The notes beneath the pieces are model-generated. The model searched no databases. It was not told the DNA's origin and saw nothing but the letters and a program-made list of their open reading frames with translations. The translations under genes were made by a program, and so were the position numbers. From Pseudomonas protegens (lineage in GTDB: Bacteria > Pseudomonadota > Gammaproteobacteria > Pseudomonadales > Pseudomonadaceae), in NCBI RefSeq assembly GCF_003363755.1, contig NZ_CP031396.1:5178501-5242500 (forward strand): a stretch of DNA of 64,000 bases, in the 5' to 3' direction. Positions 31,511-39,550 of the stretch are shown here, piece by piece. Numbering within the stretch: the first letter of the stretch is position 1; each line of letters starts with the position of its first letter.

Positions 31511-33667
31511 ATGACCAGGGTATACGGAACCTACGGGCCGAAGCTCAAGCGCCTGCCCGAGTGGGTCAAGCGCGTGACCGACTTTGTCTACGAGAAGTTG
31601 GGCCGGCGGCAGCATTTCTACAGCGGTGAAAGCGCCTTCGCCCAGGAGCGCGGAGCGGAGTTCGCCCGGCGTCTGGCCCAGGGCGAGAGCCTGTACCTGC
31701 TAGGGGTCGGTCCCTTCGGGCACAACACCGGCGTGGCCCTGATCAAGGTCAGCGCCAAGGATGGCATCCACATCATTGCCAACAACGAGGAGGAGCGCTT
31801 CAGCGCAGAAAAACACTCCAACAAGTTTCCCCAGCACAGCCTGGCAGAGATCCGCCTGATCATGGCCAGCCGCAATATCAGCGCGCAGGACATCTTCTGC
31901 ATTCTTGGCAGTTGGGACTACATCCGCGCCCTGGGCTTTGACCTGAAGATCATCTTCGAGCACGCCCCCAGCAGCCTGACCCTGCTCAACCCGCGGCACG
32001 ACCCGAACTTCAACCTCAGCCACCTGGTCAAGGGCCTGGGGGCGCCCAAGCGAATCTCCCAGAGCCTGGGCCTGGAAACCACCCAGCCGCTGATCGGCAT
32101 GCATCACCACAACAACCATGCCTACCTGGCCTATGCCCTGTCGCCGTTCGCCCGGGAGCCTGAGCCGGTGATCCTCACCGTGCTCGACGGCACTGGCGAC
32201 AACGGTGCCATCTCGTTGTACGAAGTCCGCGACGGCCAGGTCATCTGTCACCGGCAAAACCAGAGCACCATCGACTCCCTGGGCTACCTGTACGGCTACA
32301 TCAGCTCGACCCAGGGCGGCTGGAGTTTCCTCAGCTCCGAAGGGCGCTACATGGGCGCCGCAGCCTGGGGCAATGCCAGCCGCCTGACCAACCCCTATTA
32401 CAAGCGCCTGCGGCAGATCCTGTACTTCGCCGAGGAAGGCAACATCCACGTCAACCGGACCATGGTCAACTGGCACATCAAGAGCCACACCGAGCCCTAT
32501 GGCCAGCCGCTGATCGACATCCTCGGCGCGCCCATCGCTCCGGGGGACATGTGGAACCCGGACAGCGTGCTCAGCGTCGACGACATCGAGCATTCGGACA
32601 TCACCCAGGATCGGGTCGACAAGGCCCAGGCCCTGCAACTGGTGTTCGAGGACGCGCTGTTCCATATCGTCGATCACCTGATCCGCAAGACCTGTGCCCA
32701 CAAGCTGGTGCTCACCGGCGGCACGGCGCTCAATTGCATTGCCAACATGCATCTGGTGCAGCACTTCAATCGCGACTACTTCCAGCGCTACCTGGGCCAG
32801 GACCAGTGCCTGAAGATCTGGGTGCCGCCGATCCCCAGCGACTGCGGTGTGGCCCTGGGCGCGGCGATACAGTTCGCCATGCGCAATGGCGCCGACGCGC
32901 GCAACGATTTCGCCAGCCCGTACCTGTGTGGCCTGGCACCGTCCACGGCGCAGATCCAGCGCGCAGTGATCGAGGAGCAGGGGGTCGAAGCCCGCAAGAT
33001 CGGCTCTCTGAACCAGGCCGATTCCCTGACCGATGTGGCGCGCTTCATGGCCAGCCTGGTGTGCAACAACGCCGTGATCGGGGTGTTCCAGGGGCCGGCG
33101 GAAACCGGTCCGCGGGCCTTGGGCAATCGCAGCATCCTGGCCAACCCGTGCAATCCCAACACCCTGGAACTGCTCAACTCGAAAGTGAAGTTCCGGGAGA
33201 AGATCCGGCCGCTGGCGCCCATGGTCACCCTGGAAGAAGCCCATCGGCTGTTCGAGCTCGATGAAGGGGCCAAGACCGACGACTACTCGGCCTACAACTA
33301 CATGGTGCTCACCGCCCGGGCGCGCCCCGAGGCCCGCAGCCGGGTTCCGGCGGTGGTCCATGTGGACGGCACCAGTCGCCTGCAGATCGTGCGCCAGTCC
33401 CTCAACCCGCTGATCCACGCCTACCTCAAGCAGATGGGGAAACACTGCGGGGTCGAGGCCTCGGTGAACACTTCGCTGAACGTCGGCAGCCCGATCGCCC
33501 AGACCCCGGCCCATGCCCTGCAGACCCTCAAGCGGGCCAAGGGCATGGACGCGCTGATCATGGTCGGCGCCAGTGGCGACATCTTCGCGGTGTGGAAAAC
33601 CGACAGCGACTTCAAGCGGCGGCTAGCGGTGTTCGAAGCCCAGGCCCTCGACGTCATGCCTACCTGA
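31511..33667 (+). CDS. O-carbamoyltransferase (NodU/CmcH/TobZ family)
   Basis: A 718-residue enzyme of the family that transfers carbamoyl from carbamoyl phosphate, via carbamoyl-AMP, to a hydroxyl of a small molecule. The N-terminal kinase-like (YrdC-related transferase) half shows GVGPFGHNTG (His71), EEERFS and MHHHNNHAY (His198-200, His203). The C-terminal half shows GGTALNC, GPAETGPRALGNRS and SVNTSLNVGSP. It carries an extra ~60-residue N-terminus compared with TobZ. ATG 31511 has AGGAGAG upstream. A longer frame beginning inside the dehydrogenase gene is not real. In natural-product clusters such enzymes decorate the product with a carbamate. Confidence 0.9.
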   Translation: MTRVYGTYGPKLKRLPEWVKRVTDFVYEKLGRRQHFYSGESAFAQERGAEFARRLAQGESLYLLGVGPFGHNTGVALIKVSAKDGIHIIANNEEERFSAEKHSNKFPQHSLAEIRLIMASRNISAQDIFCILGSWDYIRALGFDLKIIFEHAPSSLTLLNPRHDPNFNLSHLVKGLGAPKRISQSLGLETTQPLIGMHHHNNHAYLAYALSPFAREPEPVILTVLDGTGDNGAISLYEVRDGQVICHRQNQSTIDSLGYLYGYISSTQGGWSFLSSEGRYMGAAAWGNASRLTNPYYKRLRQILYFAEEGNIHVNRTMVNWHIKSHTEPYGQPLIDILGAPIAPGDMWNPDSVLSVDDIEHSDITQDRVDKAQALQLVFEDALFHIVDHLIRKTCAHKLVLTGGTALNCIANMHLVQHFNRDYFQRYLGQDQCLKIWVPPIPSDCGVALGAAIQFAMRNGADARNDFASPYLCGLAPSTAQIQRAVIEEQGVEARKIGSLNQADSLTDVARFMASLVCNNAVIGVFQGPAETGPRALGNRSILANPCNPNTLELLNSKVKFREKIRPLAPMVTLEEAHRLFELDEGAKTDDYSAYNYMVLTARARPEARSRVPAVVHVDGTSRLQIVRQSLNPLIHAYLKQMGKHCGVEASVNTSLNVGSPIAQTPAHALQTLKRAKGMDALIMVGASGDIFAVWKTDSDFKRRLAVFEAQALDVMPT

Positions 33668-33701
33668 CAGGCACCTATTCACTCGAATTCCGGAGAGCAT
33701 C

Positions 33702-34925
33702 ATGACCGACAACACTCAGCCTCAGGCCACCAACAAGTACCGCAACAACCTCAAGGCCTTCGATTACGGCAACCAGTTCTGGGACGAATCCGAACGCAAC
33801 GGCCTGGCGGGCATCGTCGCCAACCTGGTGGGGGACGGCAGCCTGGAAACCGCTGATGGCCATCGTTTCATCAACGTCAGTTGCTGTTCCTACCTGGACC
33901 TGGATTCCCATCCGAGCATTGTCCAGGGCGCCATCGACGCCTTGCATCGCTACGGCGTGCTGGATCACTGCATTTCCCGGATTCGCATCCAGATTCCGGC
34001 GCTGCTGGAGCTGGAGGCGTCGCTCTCGCAGCTGTTCGAGGCCAAGGTGATTACCGCTATTTCCGCCGGCGCGGCCACGGCGGGCATCCTCCCGCTGCTG
34101 GCGTCCGGGCACCTGACCCAGGGCGTGCGCCCGGTGATGGCCTTCGACAAGTTCGCGCACTTTTCCATGAGCCTGTACAAGCCGGTGTGCGGCGATGAGA
34201 CCGAGGTGTTCACCATCGGCCACAACGACATGAACGCCCTGGAAGACCTGTGCCGCAAGTACCGCAAGGTCGCCTATGTCGCCGACGGCACCTACAGCAT
34301 GGGCGGCCACGCGGCCCTCGGGGACTTGCTGACCCTGCAGGAAAAGTACGGCCTGTTCCTCTATCTGGACGATTCACACTCGCTGTCCATCGTCGGTCGC
34401 CACGGCGAGGGCTATGTGCGCTCGCACATCGATCAGGTCAATGAAAACACCATCATCGTCGCCACCCTGAACAAGGCGTTCGGCACCAGTGGCGCAGCCA
34501 TCATGTTCGGCCCCAAGGGCAAGCAGGTGGAGGACATCCTGACCCGTTTCGGCGGGCCGATGGCCTGGTCGCAGCCGATGAACACCGCGGCCATCGGCGC
34601 CTCCCTGGCGTCTGCCGAGCTGCATCGCGGCCCGGAGCTGGCGCTGCGGCAGAACGCCCTGTCGCGCAACATCCAGCTGTTCGACGAGTTCATCCGCACC
34701 GAGCAGGCCGGCAATGCCTTTCCGATCCGCCTGGTGCAGTTGCCCAACGACCAGGTGATCCGCAGCGGTCGGCTGCTGTTCGAAAACGGCTTCTATGTGT
34801 CGCCGGTGTTCTTCCCCATCGTGGCCAAGGACAACGCCGGGCTGCGGGTCATGTTGCGCTCCACCATCAGCGAGGAGCAGGTGCTGTCCATGTGCGAACT
34901 GCTGCGTGGCTGCATCGAGTCCTGA
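33702..34925 (+). CDS. Alpha-oxoamine synthase (AONS/KBL-like, PLP)
   Basis: A 407-residue fold-type I PLP enzyme. The cofactor Lys258 is in ATLNKAFGTSG. Asp223 and His226 (YLDDSHS) are the pyridine-binding pair. The N-terminal segment SCCSYLDLDSHP replaces the usual SN.YLGL.. HP. Family members join an amino acid (Gly, Ala, Ser) with an acyl-CoA or acyl-ACP, with loss of CO2, to an alpha-amino ketone. The usual Gly/Ser-rich loop (GSGGSR) is replaced by LDHCISRIRIQ, so the substrates probably differ from biotin or threonine metabolism. Gap 34 bp after the carbamoyltransferase with CGGAGAG upstream. Confidence 0.85.
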   Translation: MTDNTQPQATNKYRNNLKAFDYGNQFWDESERNGLAGIVANLVGDGSLETADGHRFINVSCCSYLDLDSHPSIVQGAIDALHRYGVLDHCISRIRIQIPALLELEASLSQLFEAKVITAISAGAATAGILPLLASGHLTQGVRPVMAFDKFAHFSMSLYKPVCGDETEVFTIGHNDMNALEDLCRKYRKVAYVADGTYSMGGHAALGDLLTLQEKYGLFLYLDDSHSLSIVGRHGEGYVRSHIDQVNENTIIVATLNKAFGTSGAAIMFGPKGKQVEDILTRFGGPMAWSQPMNTAAIGASLASAELHRGPELALRQNALSRNIQLFDEFIRTEQAGNAFPIRLVQLPNDQVIRSGRLLFENGFYVSPVFFPIVAKDNAGLRVMLRSTISEEQVLSMCELLRGCIES

Positions 34926-34953
34926 ACCCATCCATTGCTGCGAGTGTCCGGTT

Positions 34954-35817
34954 ATGCAAACCCGTGGTTATTCAGTTGCCCCCATTCCCCGGTTGCCCCG
35001 TTCGATCCTCTACACCCCGGCCTTCAACCTCGAGCGGCTGCAAGGCGCTCGGGAGGCGGGGGCCGATGTCTGTCTGATCGATCTGGAAGACTCGGTGCCC
35101 CCAGCCAGGAAAGCCCTGGCCCGGGAGCATTGTCTGCAATTGCTCAAGGCTCCGGCGTCGGCGTCCCGGGTGGCGGTGCGGATCAACGAACTGCGCTCGC
35201 CCCAAGGCCTGCTGGACCTTGAGGCCTTCATCCGCCATGGCCTGGCGCCGGACATCGTGATGCTGACCATGGTCCGCGATGCCTGCGAACTGGAGATCGT
35301 GCGTGCCCAGCTCAGCGAGCTGCCGCACCCGGTGGAGCTGTACGTCACCGTGGAGACCCTGGAGGCCATCGACGCCATCGACCCGATTGCCAGCCAGTGC
35401 TCGGGGCTGGTGTTCGGCTCGGCGGACTTTGCGGCCGAGCTGGGGGTGGAAATCGGTTGGGAAAACATGCTCTACGCCCGCCAGCGCATCGCCAACGCAG
35501 CGGCGCGCTACGACATCGCCGCCATCGACACCGCCTGCTATCACCTGGACGACCCGCAGCTGTTGCTGCAGGAAAGCCGGGCGGTCAAGGCCCTGGGATT
35601 CCATGGCAAGGCCATCGTCCACCCGCGCCAGCTGGCCACGGTCATGGAGGTGTTCAGCCCCAGCCCCGGCGAGCTGGAACGGGCCCGGGAGATCCTGCGT
35701 CGGGCGGAGCACAGCCAGGGCGAAATCTTCACCCTGGATGGCGACATGATCGGTCCTCCATTCATCAAGAAGGCCCGCAAGCTGCTGAACAATTTTACCC
35801 AGGAGCCACATCCATGA
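34954..35817 (+). CDS. HpcH/HpaI aldolase / CitE-like CoA-ester lyase
   Basis: A 287-residue TIM-barrel enzyme of the citrate-lyase-beta/malyl-CoA lyase type. Visible motifs are SILYTPAFN, LIDLEDSVPPARK (metal-binding Glu/Asp) and FGSADFAAELG. A C-terminal HGKAIVHPRQL strand follows. Relatives split or form beta-hydroxyacyl-CoA from glyoxylate and an acyl-CoA. Its TGA overlaps the ATG of the MaoC gene (ATGA), so lyase and hydratase are translationally coupled, as in mesaconyl/methylmalyl-CoA chemistry. ATG 34954 is taken because the frame before it lies inside the preceding gene. Its ribosome-binding site is weak. Confidence 0.85.
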   Translation: MQTRGYSVAPIPRLPRSILYTPAFNLERLQGAREAGADVCLIDLEDSVPPARKALAREHCLQLLKAPASASRVAVRINELRSPQGLLDLEAFIRHGLAPDIVMLTMVRDACELEIVRAQLSELPHPVELYVTVETLEAIDAIDPIASQCSGLVFGSADFAAELGVEIGWENMLYARQRIANAAARYDIAAIDTACYHLDDPQLLLQESRAVKALGFHGKAIVHPRQLATVMEVFSPSPGELERAREILRRAEHSQGEIFTLDGDMIGPPFIKKARKLLNNFTQEPHP

Positions 35818-36341
35818 TCTCGACCCTGCAACGGCTGGACAACGGTGAGTACCTGGAGTCGCCGGGGATGTTCTTCGAGGACTTCAAGCCCGGCGACGTG
35901 ATTCGTCACTGGCCCGGGCGCACCGTGCTGGAAACCGACAACACCTGGCTGACCCTGCTGTCGATGAACCATCACCCGCTGCACTTCGACCAGGAGTACG
36001 CCAAGGACACGGAGTTCGGCAAGGTCCTGGTCAACAGCGTGGTGACCTTCGCCATCATCAATGGCATGTCGGTGCAGACCATGAGCTTTCGCACCCTGGC
36101 CAACCTGGGCTGGGATCAGGTGCGGCTGTCGGCCCCGGTGTTCATCGGCGACACCCTCTACGCCAAGTCGAAGGTCCTGGCCATCCGCCCCAGCCGTTCA
36201 CGGCCGGGGCAGGGGATCGCCACCATCGAGACCGAAGGCTTCAAGGCCGATGGCAGTGTGGTGCTCAGTTACCAGCGTTCATTCCTGGTGCCCCGGCGCG
36301 AGCCTCTGGCCCTGCCCGTGGCCGAACAGGAGGTGCCATGA
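35814..36341 (+). CDS. MaoC-like hydratase (mesaconyl-CoA hydratase type)
   Basis: A 175-residue hot-dog-fold enoyl-CoA hydratase-like protein. The catalytic region LLSMNHHPLHFDQEYA corresponds to the GDxNPLH signature, with Asn in place of the usual Asp and the His kept. FGKVLVNSVVTFAI and RLSAPVFIGDTLYA are family segments. It resembles the mesaconyl-CoA hydratase subgroup, in which TMNxxPLHxD is normal. It overlaps the upstream CitE-like gene and the downstream dehydrogenase gene by four bases each. I infer dehydration or hydration of the CitE-like enzyme's product. Confidence 0.82.
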   Translation: MISTLQRLDNGEYLESPGMFFEDFKPGDVIRHWPGRTVLETDNTWLTLLSMNHHPLHFDQEYAKDTEFGKVLVNSVVTFAIINGMSVQTMSFRTLANLGWDQVRLSAPVFIGDTLYAKSKVLAIRPSRSRPGQGIATIETEGFKADGSVVLSYQRSFLVPRREPLALPVAEQEVP

Positions 36342-37327
36342 ATTTTCTCAGCCTCGATCGCCAGGCCATGGCTCGGGCACTGTCCATGGGCGAGGCCATC
36401 GAGGCCCTGCGCCAGGCCCTGGCACCGGCCATGGCGGACGGTGTGCAAGTGCCGCCGCGAACCATCATGACCCTGGGCGACAGTGCCGAGAGCAACCAAG
36501 TGCTGGTAATGCCGGCGGCCCTGCCCTTGGCCCAGGCGGTGGCGGTCAAGGTTTCGACCATCACCCCGGACAACCCCCGCCACGGTCGGCCGCTGATCCA
36601 TGCCCTGGTGATCCTGCTCAGCAGCCAGACCGGGGAAATCCTGGCGCTGATGGAAGGCGCCCATCTGACGGCCCTGCGCACCGGGGCCATGGCCGGGCTG
36701 GCCACCGATCTGCTGGCGCGGCCCGCATCCCGGGTGCTGGCGGTGATCGGTGCCGGGGTCCAGGCCCGCAGCCAGATCGAGGCGGTCTGTGCAGTGCGCC
36801 CCATCGAACAGCTGTTGCTGCATTCCAGGAGCCTGGACAAGGCCCGGGCCCTGGCGGCCTGGGTCAGCGATCGTGGGTTGTGCCCCCAGGTCATGGTGAC
36901 CGACAGCGTGGCCCGGGCGGTGTGCATGGCGGACGTGATCTGCACGGCCACTTCCACTGCCAGTGCCGAGCCGCTGGTGCGGGCGGCGGATGTGCGCCCC
37001 GGGACCCACATCAATGCCATCGGCGGGGTCGATGAAATGGCCTGCGAGATCGATCCGCTGCTGCTGGGACAGGCGGCGGTGTACGTCGAGGAGCGCGATG
37101 CCGCTCTGCGTGAGGCCGGCGAGCTGATTCAAAGCCTGCGCCTGGGGGTGCTGATGCCCGGGGATGTGCAGGAAATCGCCAGCCTGCTGGGCGGCTCCGT
37201 CGTCCCGCGCGGCACCGCCAGCAGCCTGTTCAAGTCAGTGGGCACGGCGATTCAGGATGTGGCGGTGGCGGCAGCCCTGCTGCGCTCGGCACGGACCAAG
37301 GGGCTGGGCACACGCGTCAGCCTCTGA
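36338..37327 (+). CDS. Ornithine cyclodeaminase / mu-crystallin family NAD(P) enzyme
   Basis: A 329-residue protein of the OCD/mu-crystallin family. The dinucleotide-binding motif is VIGAGVQARSQIEA near residue 140. EGAHLTALRTGAMAGLA is the family segment linking substrate and cofactor sites. THINAIGGV corresponds to the conserved INAxG. The family includes ornithine cyclodeaminase, ketimine reductases, alanine dehydrogenases and SbnB-type amino-acid dehydrogenases, so imine reduction or oxidative deamination is likely but the substrate is not predictable. In this operon it could set an amino group on a 2-oxo acid. ATGA overlap with the hydratase gene. Confidence 0.85.
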   Translation: MNFLSLDRQAMARALSMGEAIEALRQALAPAMADGVQVPPRTIMTLGDSAESNQVLVMPAALPLAQAVAVKVSTITPDNPRHGRPLIHALVILLSSQTGEILALMEGAHLTALRTGAMAGLATDLLARPASRVLAVIGAGVQARSQIEAVCAVRPIEQLLLHSRSLDKARALAAWVSDRGLCPQVMVTDSVARAVCMADVICTATSTASAEPLVRAADVRPGTHINAIGGVDEMACEIDPLLLGQAAVYVEERDAALREAGELIQSLRLGVLMPGDVQEIASLLGGSVVPRGTASSLFKSVGTAIQDVAVAAALLRSARTKGLGTRVSL

Positions 37328-37368
37328 AACCACAGTGCCTGGGGCCCAGGCATGACAAGGATGAATAC

Positions 37369-38136
37369 ATGGCAGAACAACGATTGTCCGGCAAGAACGC
37401 GCTGATCACCGGCGCCAGTCATGGCATTGGCCAGGCCATCGCCCTGGCCATGGCGCGAGAAGGGGCCAATGTGGCGTTTACCTATCAGCGCGATGAGGCC
37501 GCCGCGGCCCAGGTGCTGGGTCAACTGCAAGAATTGGGGGTGAAGTGCCAGGCCTTCCAGGTGGATGCGGGGGAGGCCAGTGCCGCGCCGCAACTGGCCG
37601 GTCGAGTCCTTGCCGGGTTCGATGAGCTGCATGTGCTGGTCAACAATGTCGGCATCACCACACGCACGGGGTTTCTCGAAACCAGCGTCGAGGACTACCA
37701 CAAGGTGATGAATGCCAACCTGCGGTTTCCGTTCTTTCTGACCCAGGCGGTGATCGCCCACATGCTCGAACGGCGGATCGCCGGCAGTGTGATCAACGTG
37801 TCTTCCATCAGTGCCTTCAAGGCCATCAGCCAGATGGCCCACTACCAGTCATCCAAGGCCGGGCTGTCGATGCTGTCCAAGAGCCTGGCCTACGAGTTCG
37901 CTGCCCAGGGCATCCGGGTCAATACCCTGTCACCCGGACTGACCGCCACCCAGGGCAACCGCAACCAGTGGCACAACGATCCGCAGTTGTGGCGCGAACG
38001 GGGCAAGGACATTCCCATGGGCCGTGCCGGCACGCCCCAGGATCACGCCGGCGCGGCGGTGTTTCTGGCCAGTGACGAAGCCGCCTGGGTGACCGGTGCC
38101 GACATCGTGATCGATGGCGGCGAAGCGACCCTCTGA
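37369..38136 (+). CDS. SDR-family oxidoreductase (FabG-like)
   Basis: A 255-residue classical short-chain dehydrogenase. TGASHGIG is at residues 14-21. NNVG is at 92-95. The catalytic residues are Ser146 (NVSSIS), Tyr159 and Lys163 (YQSSK). C-terminal SDEAAWVTGADIVIDGG completes the fold. It probably reduces a ketone, for example the one produced by the alpha-oxoamine synthase, which is inference from the operon. ATG 37369 follows ACAAGGATGAATAC. Confidence 0.88.
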   Translation: MAEQRLSGKNALITGASHGIGQAIALAMAREGANVAFTYQRDEAAAAQVLGQLQELGVKCQAFQVDAGEASAAPQLAGRVLAGFDELHVLVNNVGITTRTGFLETSVEDYHKVMNANLRFPFFLTQAVIAHMLERRIAGSVINVSSISAFKAISQMAHYQSSKAGLSMLSKSLAYEFAAQGIRVNTLSPGLTATQGNRNQWHNDPQLWRERGKDIPMGRAGTPQDHAGAAVFLASDEAAWVTGADIVIDGGEATL

Positions 38137-38185
38137 TCATTCCCACCGAGGGCTTGCCCCTCATTTGCATCAGGAAGCGCGATCC

Positions 38186-39499
38186 ATGAATTTTGAAGAG
38201 CTCAATCGCCCGTTGTTCGATGTGTTTGGCCAGCGCAATCCGCAGTTGATCAAGCCCCAGGGATACAAGGCGACCCCCTTTCCCCTGGCCCTGTTTCCCG
38301 CCGCTGCCTTTCAGGCGGTGGCCGCCGACCTGCGCCTGATCCTGGCGGCGCAGTCGCGGATGCTGGCCCATTTGCTGACCCTGCACAGCCGCGAGCACAT
38401 CCTCGAATTGTTCAATGTGCCGGTTCAGGTCCGCGACCTGGTGGATTGGTCGCTGCTGGAAAAGGGCGGGCGGCTGATTGGCCGTGCGGACGTTCTGCTG
38501 AGCGAGGATGGCCAGTACCAACTGTGCGAACTGAATATCGGCCCGGCCATCGAAGGCCCGCAGTTGCACGAATTCTGCTCGCGTTTTCTGGAGTCGCGAG
38601 GGGTGCAGCTCAGTGGCTTCGAACACGGGCAATCGCCCTATGTCGATCTGGCGCGGCTGATCCAGCGCCTGTGCAAGGAGCAGCGGCGCAGTCGGGTGGT
38701 GCTCCTGGATCTTCAAGCCTATGACCACTGGGCAGGCGCTTCGGCCTACCAGCCGTTGTTGCGCCATGTGCGTCAGGCCTGTGCGGATCTGGAAGTGGTG
38801 CTGATCAAGGAGCATCAGTACCAGGCGCAGTGGTTGAGCGCCGAAGAGGGCGCGCGAACCCTGGTCTATCGCCTGTTCCTGGAGGAGGAGATCGTCGATG
38901 GCGGCGATCTGGTGCGGCGTATCTGCGGTTCGGGCGCCTTGCTGCTCAACACCTTTGAAAACTACGTGAGCGGCTGCAAGTCATGGTTCTCGCTGTTTCA
39001 TGAGCCGGCGCTGCGGGCGGTGCTGGACGCTGAACAGCGCGCCGCCATCGATCGCCGGATACCCATGACGGTGCGGGTCAGTGCGCAAAACCTTGAGGGT
39101 TTGCTGCAGCGGCGCCAAGAACTGGTGTTCAAACCCTGCAACTCCACCGGTGGCAAGGGGGTGATCCTCGGTGAGGAAGCCACTGACGAACTGATCCGCG
39201 CCTGCGTCGGTCCAAGACCCGGTGAATGGATTGCCCAGGCCACCATCCGCCAGAGTTCCTATGCTTTGCCCCAGGCCTTCTGGAACCAGCCGGTGGAGCA
39301 GTTCGTGGTGTTTGGCCTGTACTACATCAATCAGCAGATGTCGGGCCTGTATTTGCGCTGCAACGGTCGCTCCAGGGCGGTCAATGTGCTGTCCGGCGGC
39401 ATGCCGGGCTGGGCGCTGCCGATCACCGACCAGGAGCACCGACTGCTGCTGGCGCAACTCAAGACCCAGGAGCCTGAACCGTGCCCGCTAGCGCAATGA
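38186..39499 (+). CDS. ATP-grasp-type ligase
   Basis: A 437-residue protein with ATP-grasp features: ELNIGPAIEG (Glu115, Asn117), a phosphate-binding loop LVFKPCNSTGGKGVILG (Lys316, Gly-rich 321-326) and WIAQ near 348. It resembles glutathionylspermidine-synthase-like or other circularly permuted carboxylate-amine ligases more than D-Ala ligase. The expected reaction is ATP-driven amide bond formation via an acyl phosphate. In this operon it could join the unusual amino acid to a second amino acid or amine. ATG 38186 follows CAGGAAG. The family assignment is moderate because I rely on motif shape alone. Confidence 0.68.
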   Translation: MNFEELNRPLFDVFGQRNPQLIKPQGYKATPFPLALFPAAAFQAVAADLRLILAAQSRMLAHLLTLHSREHILELFNVPVQVRDLVDWSLLEKGGRLIGRADVLLSEDGQYQLCELNIGPAIEGPQLHEFCSRFLESRGVQLSGFEHGQSPYVDLARLIQRLCKEQRRSRVVLLDLQAYDHWAGASAYQPLLRHVRQACADLEVVLIKEHQYQAQWLSAEEGARTLVYRLFLEEEIVDGGDLVRRICGSGALLLNTFENYVSGCKSWFSLFHEPALRAVLDAEQRAAIDRRIPMTVRVSAQNLEGLLQRRQELVFKPCNSTGGKGVILGEEATDELIRACVGPRPGEWIAQATIRQSSYALPQAFWNQPVEQFVVFGLYYINQQMSGLYLRCNGRSRAVNVLSGGMPGWALPITDQEHRLLLAQLKTQEPEPCPLAQ

Positions 39500-39550
39500 A
39501 CCAGGGCCGGGGAGGACAGGCTCCCCCTGGCGGGAGAAGTGGGCCGGCCC

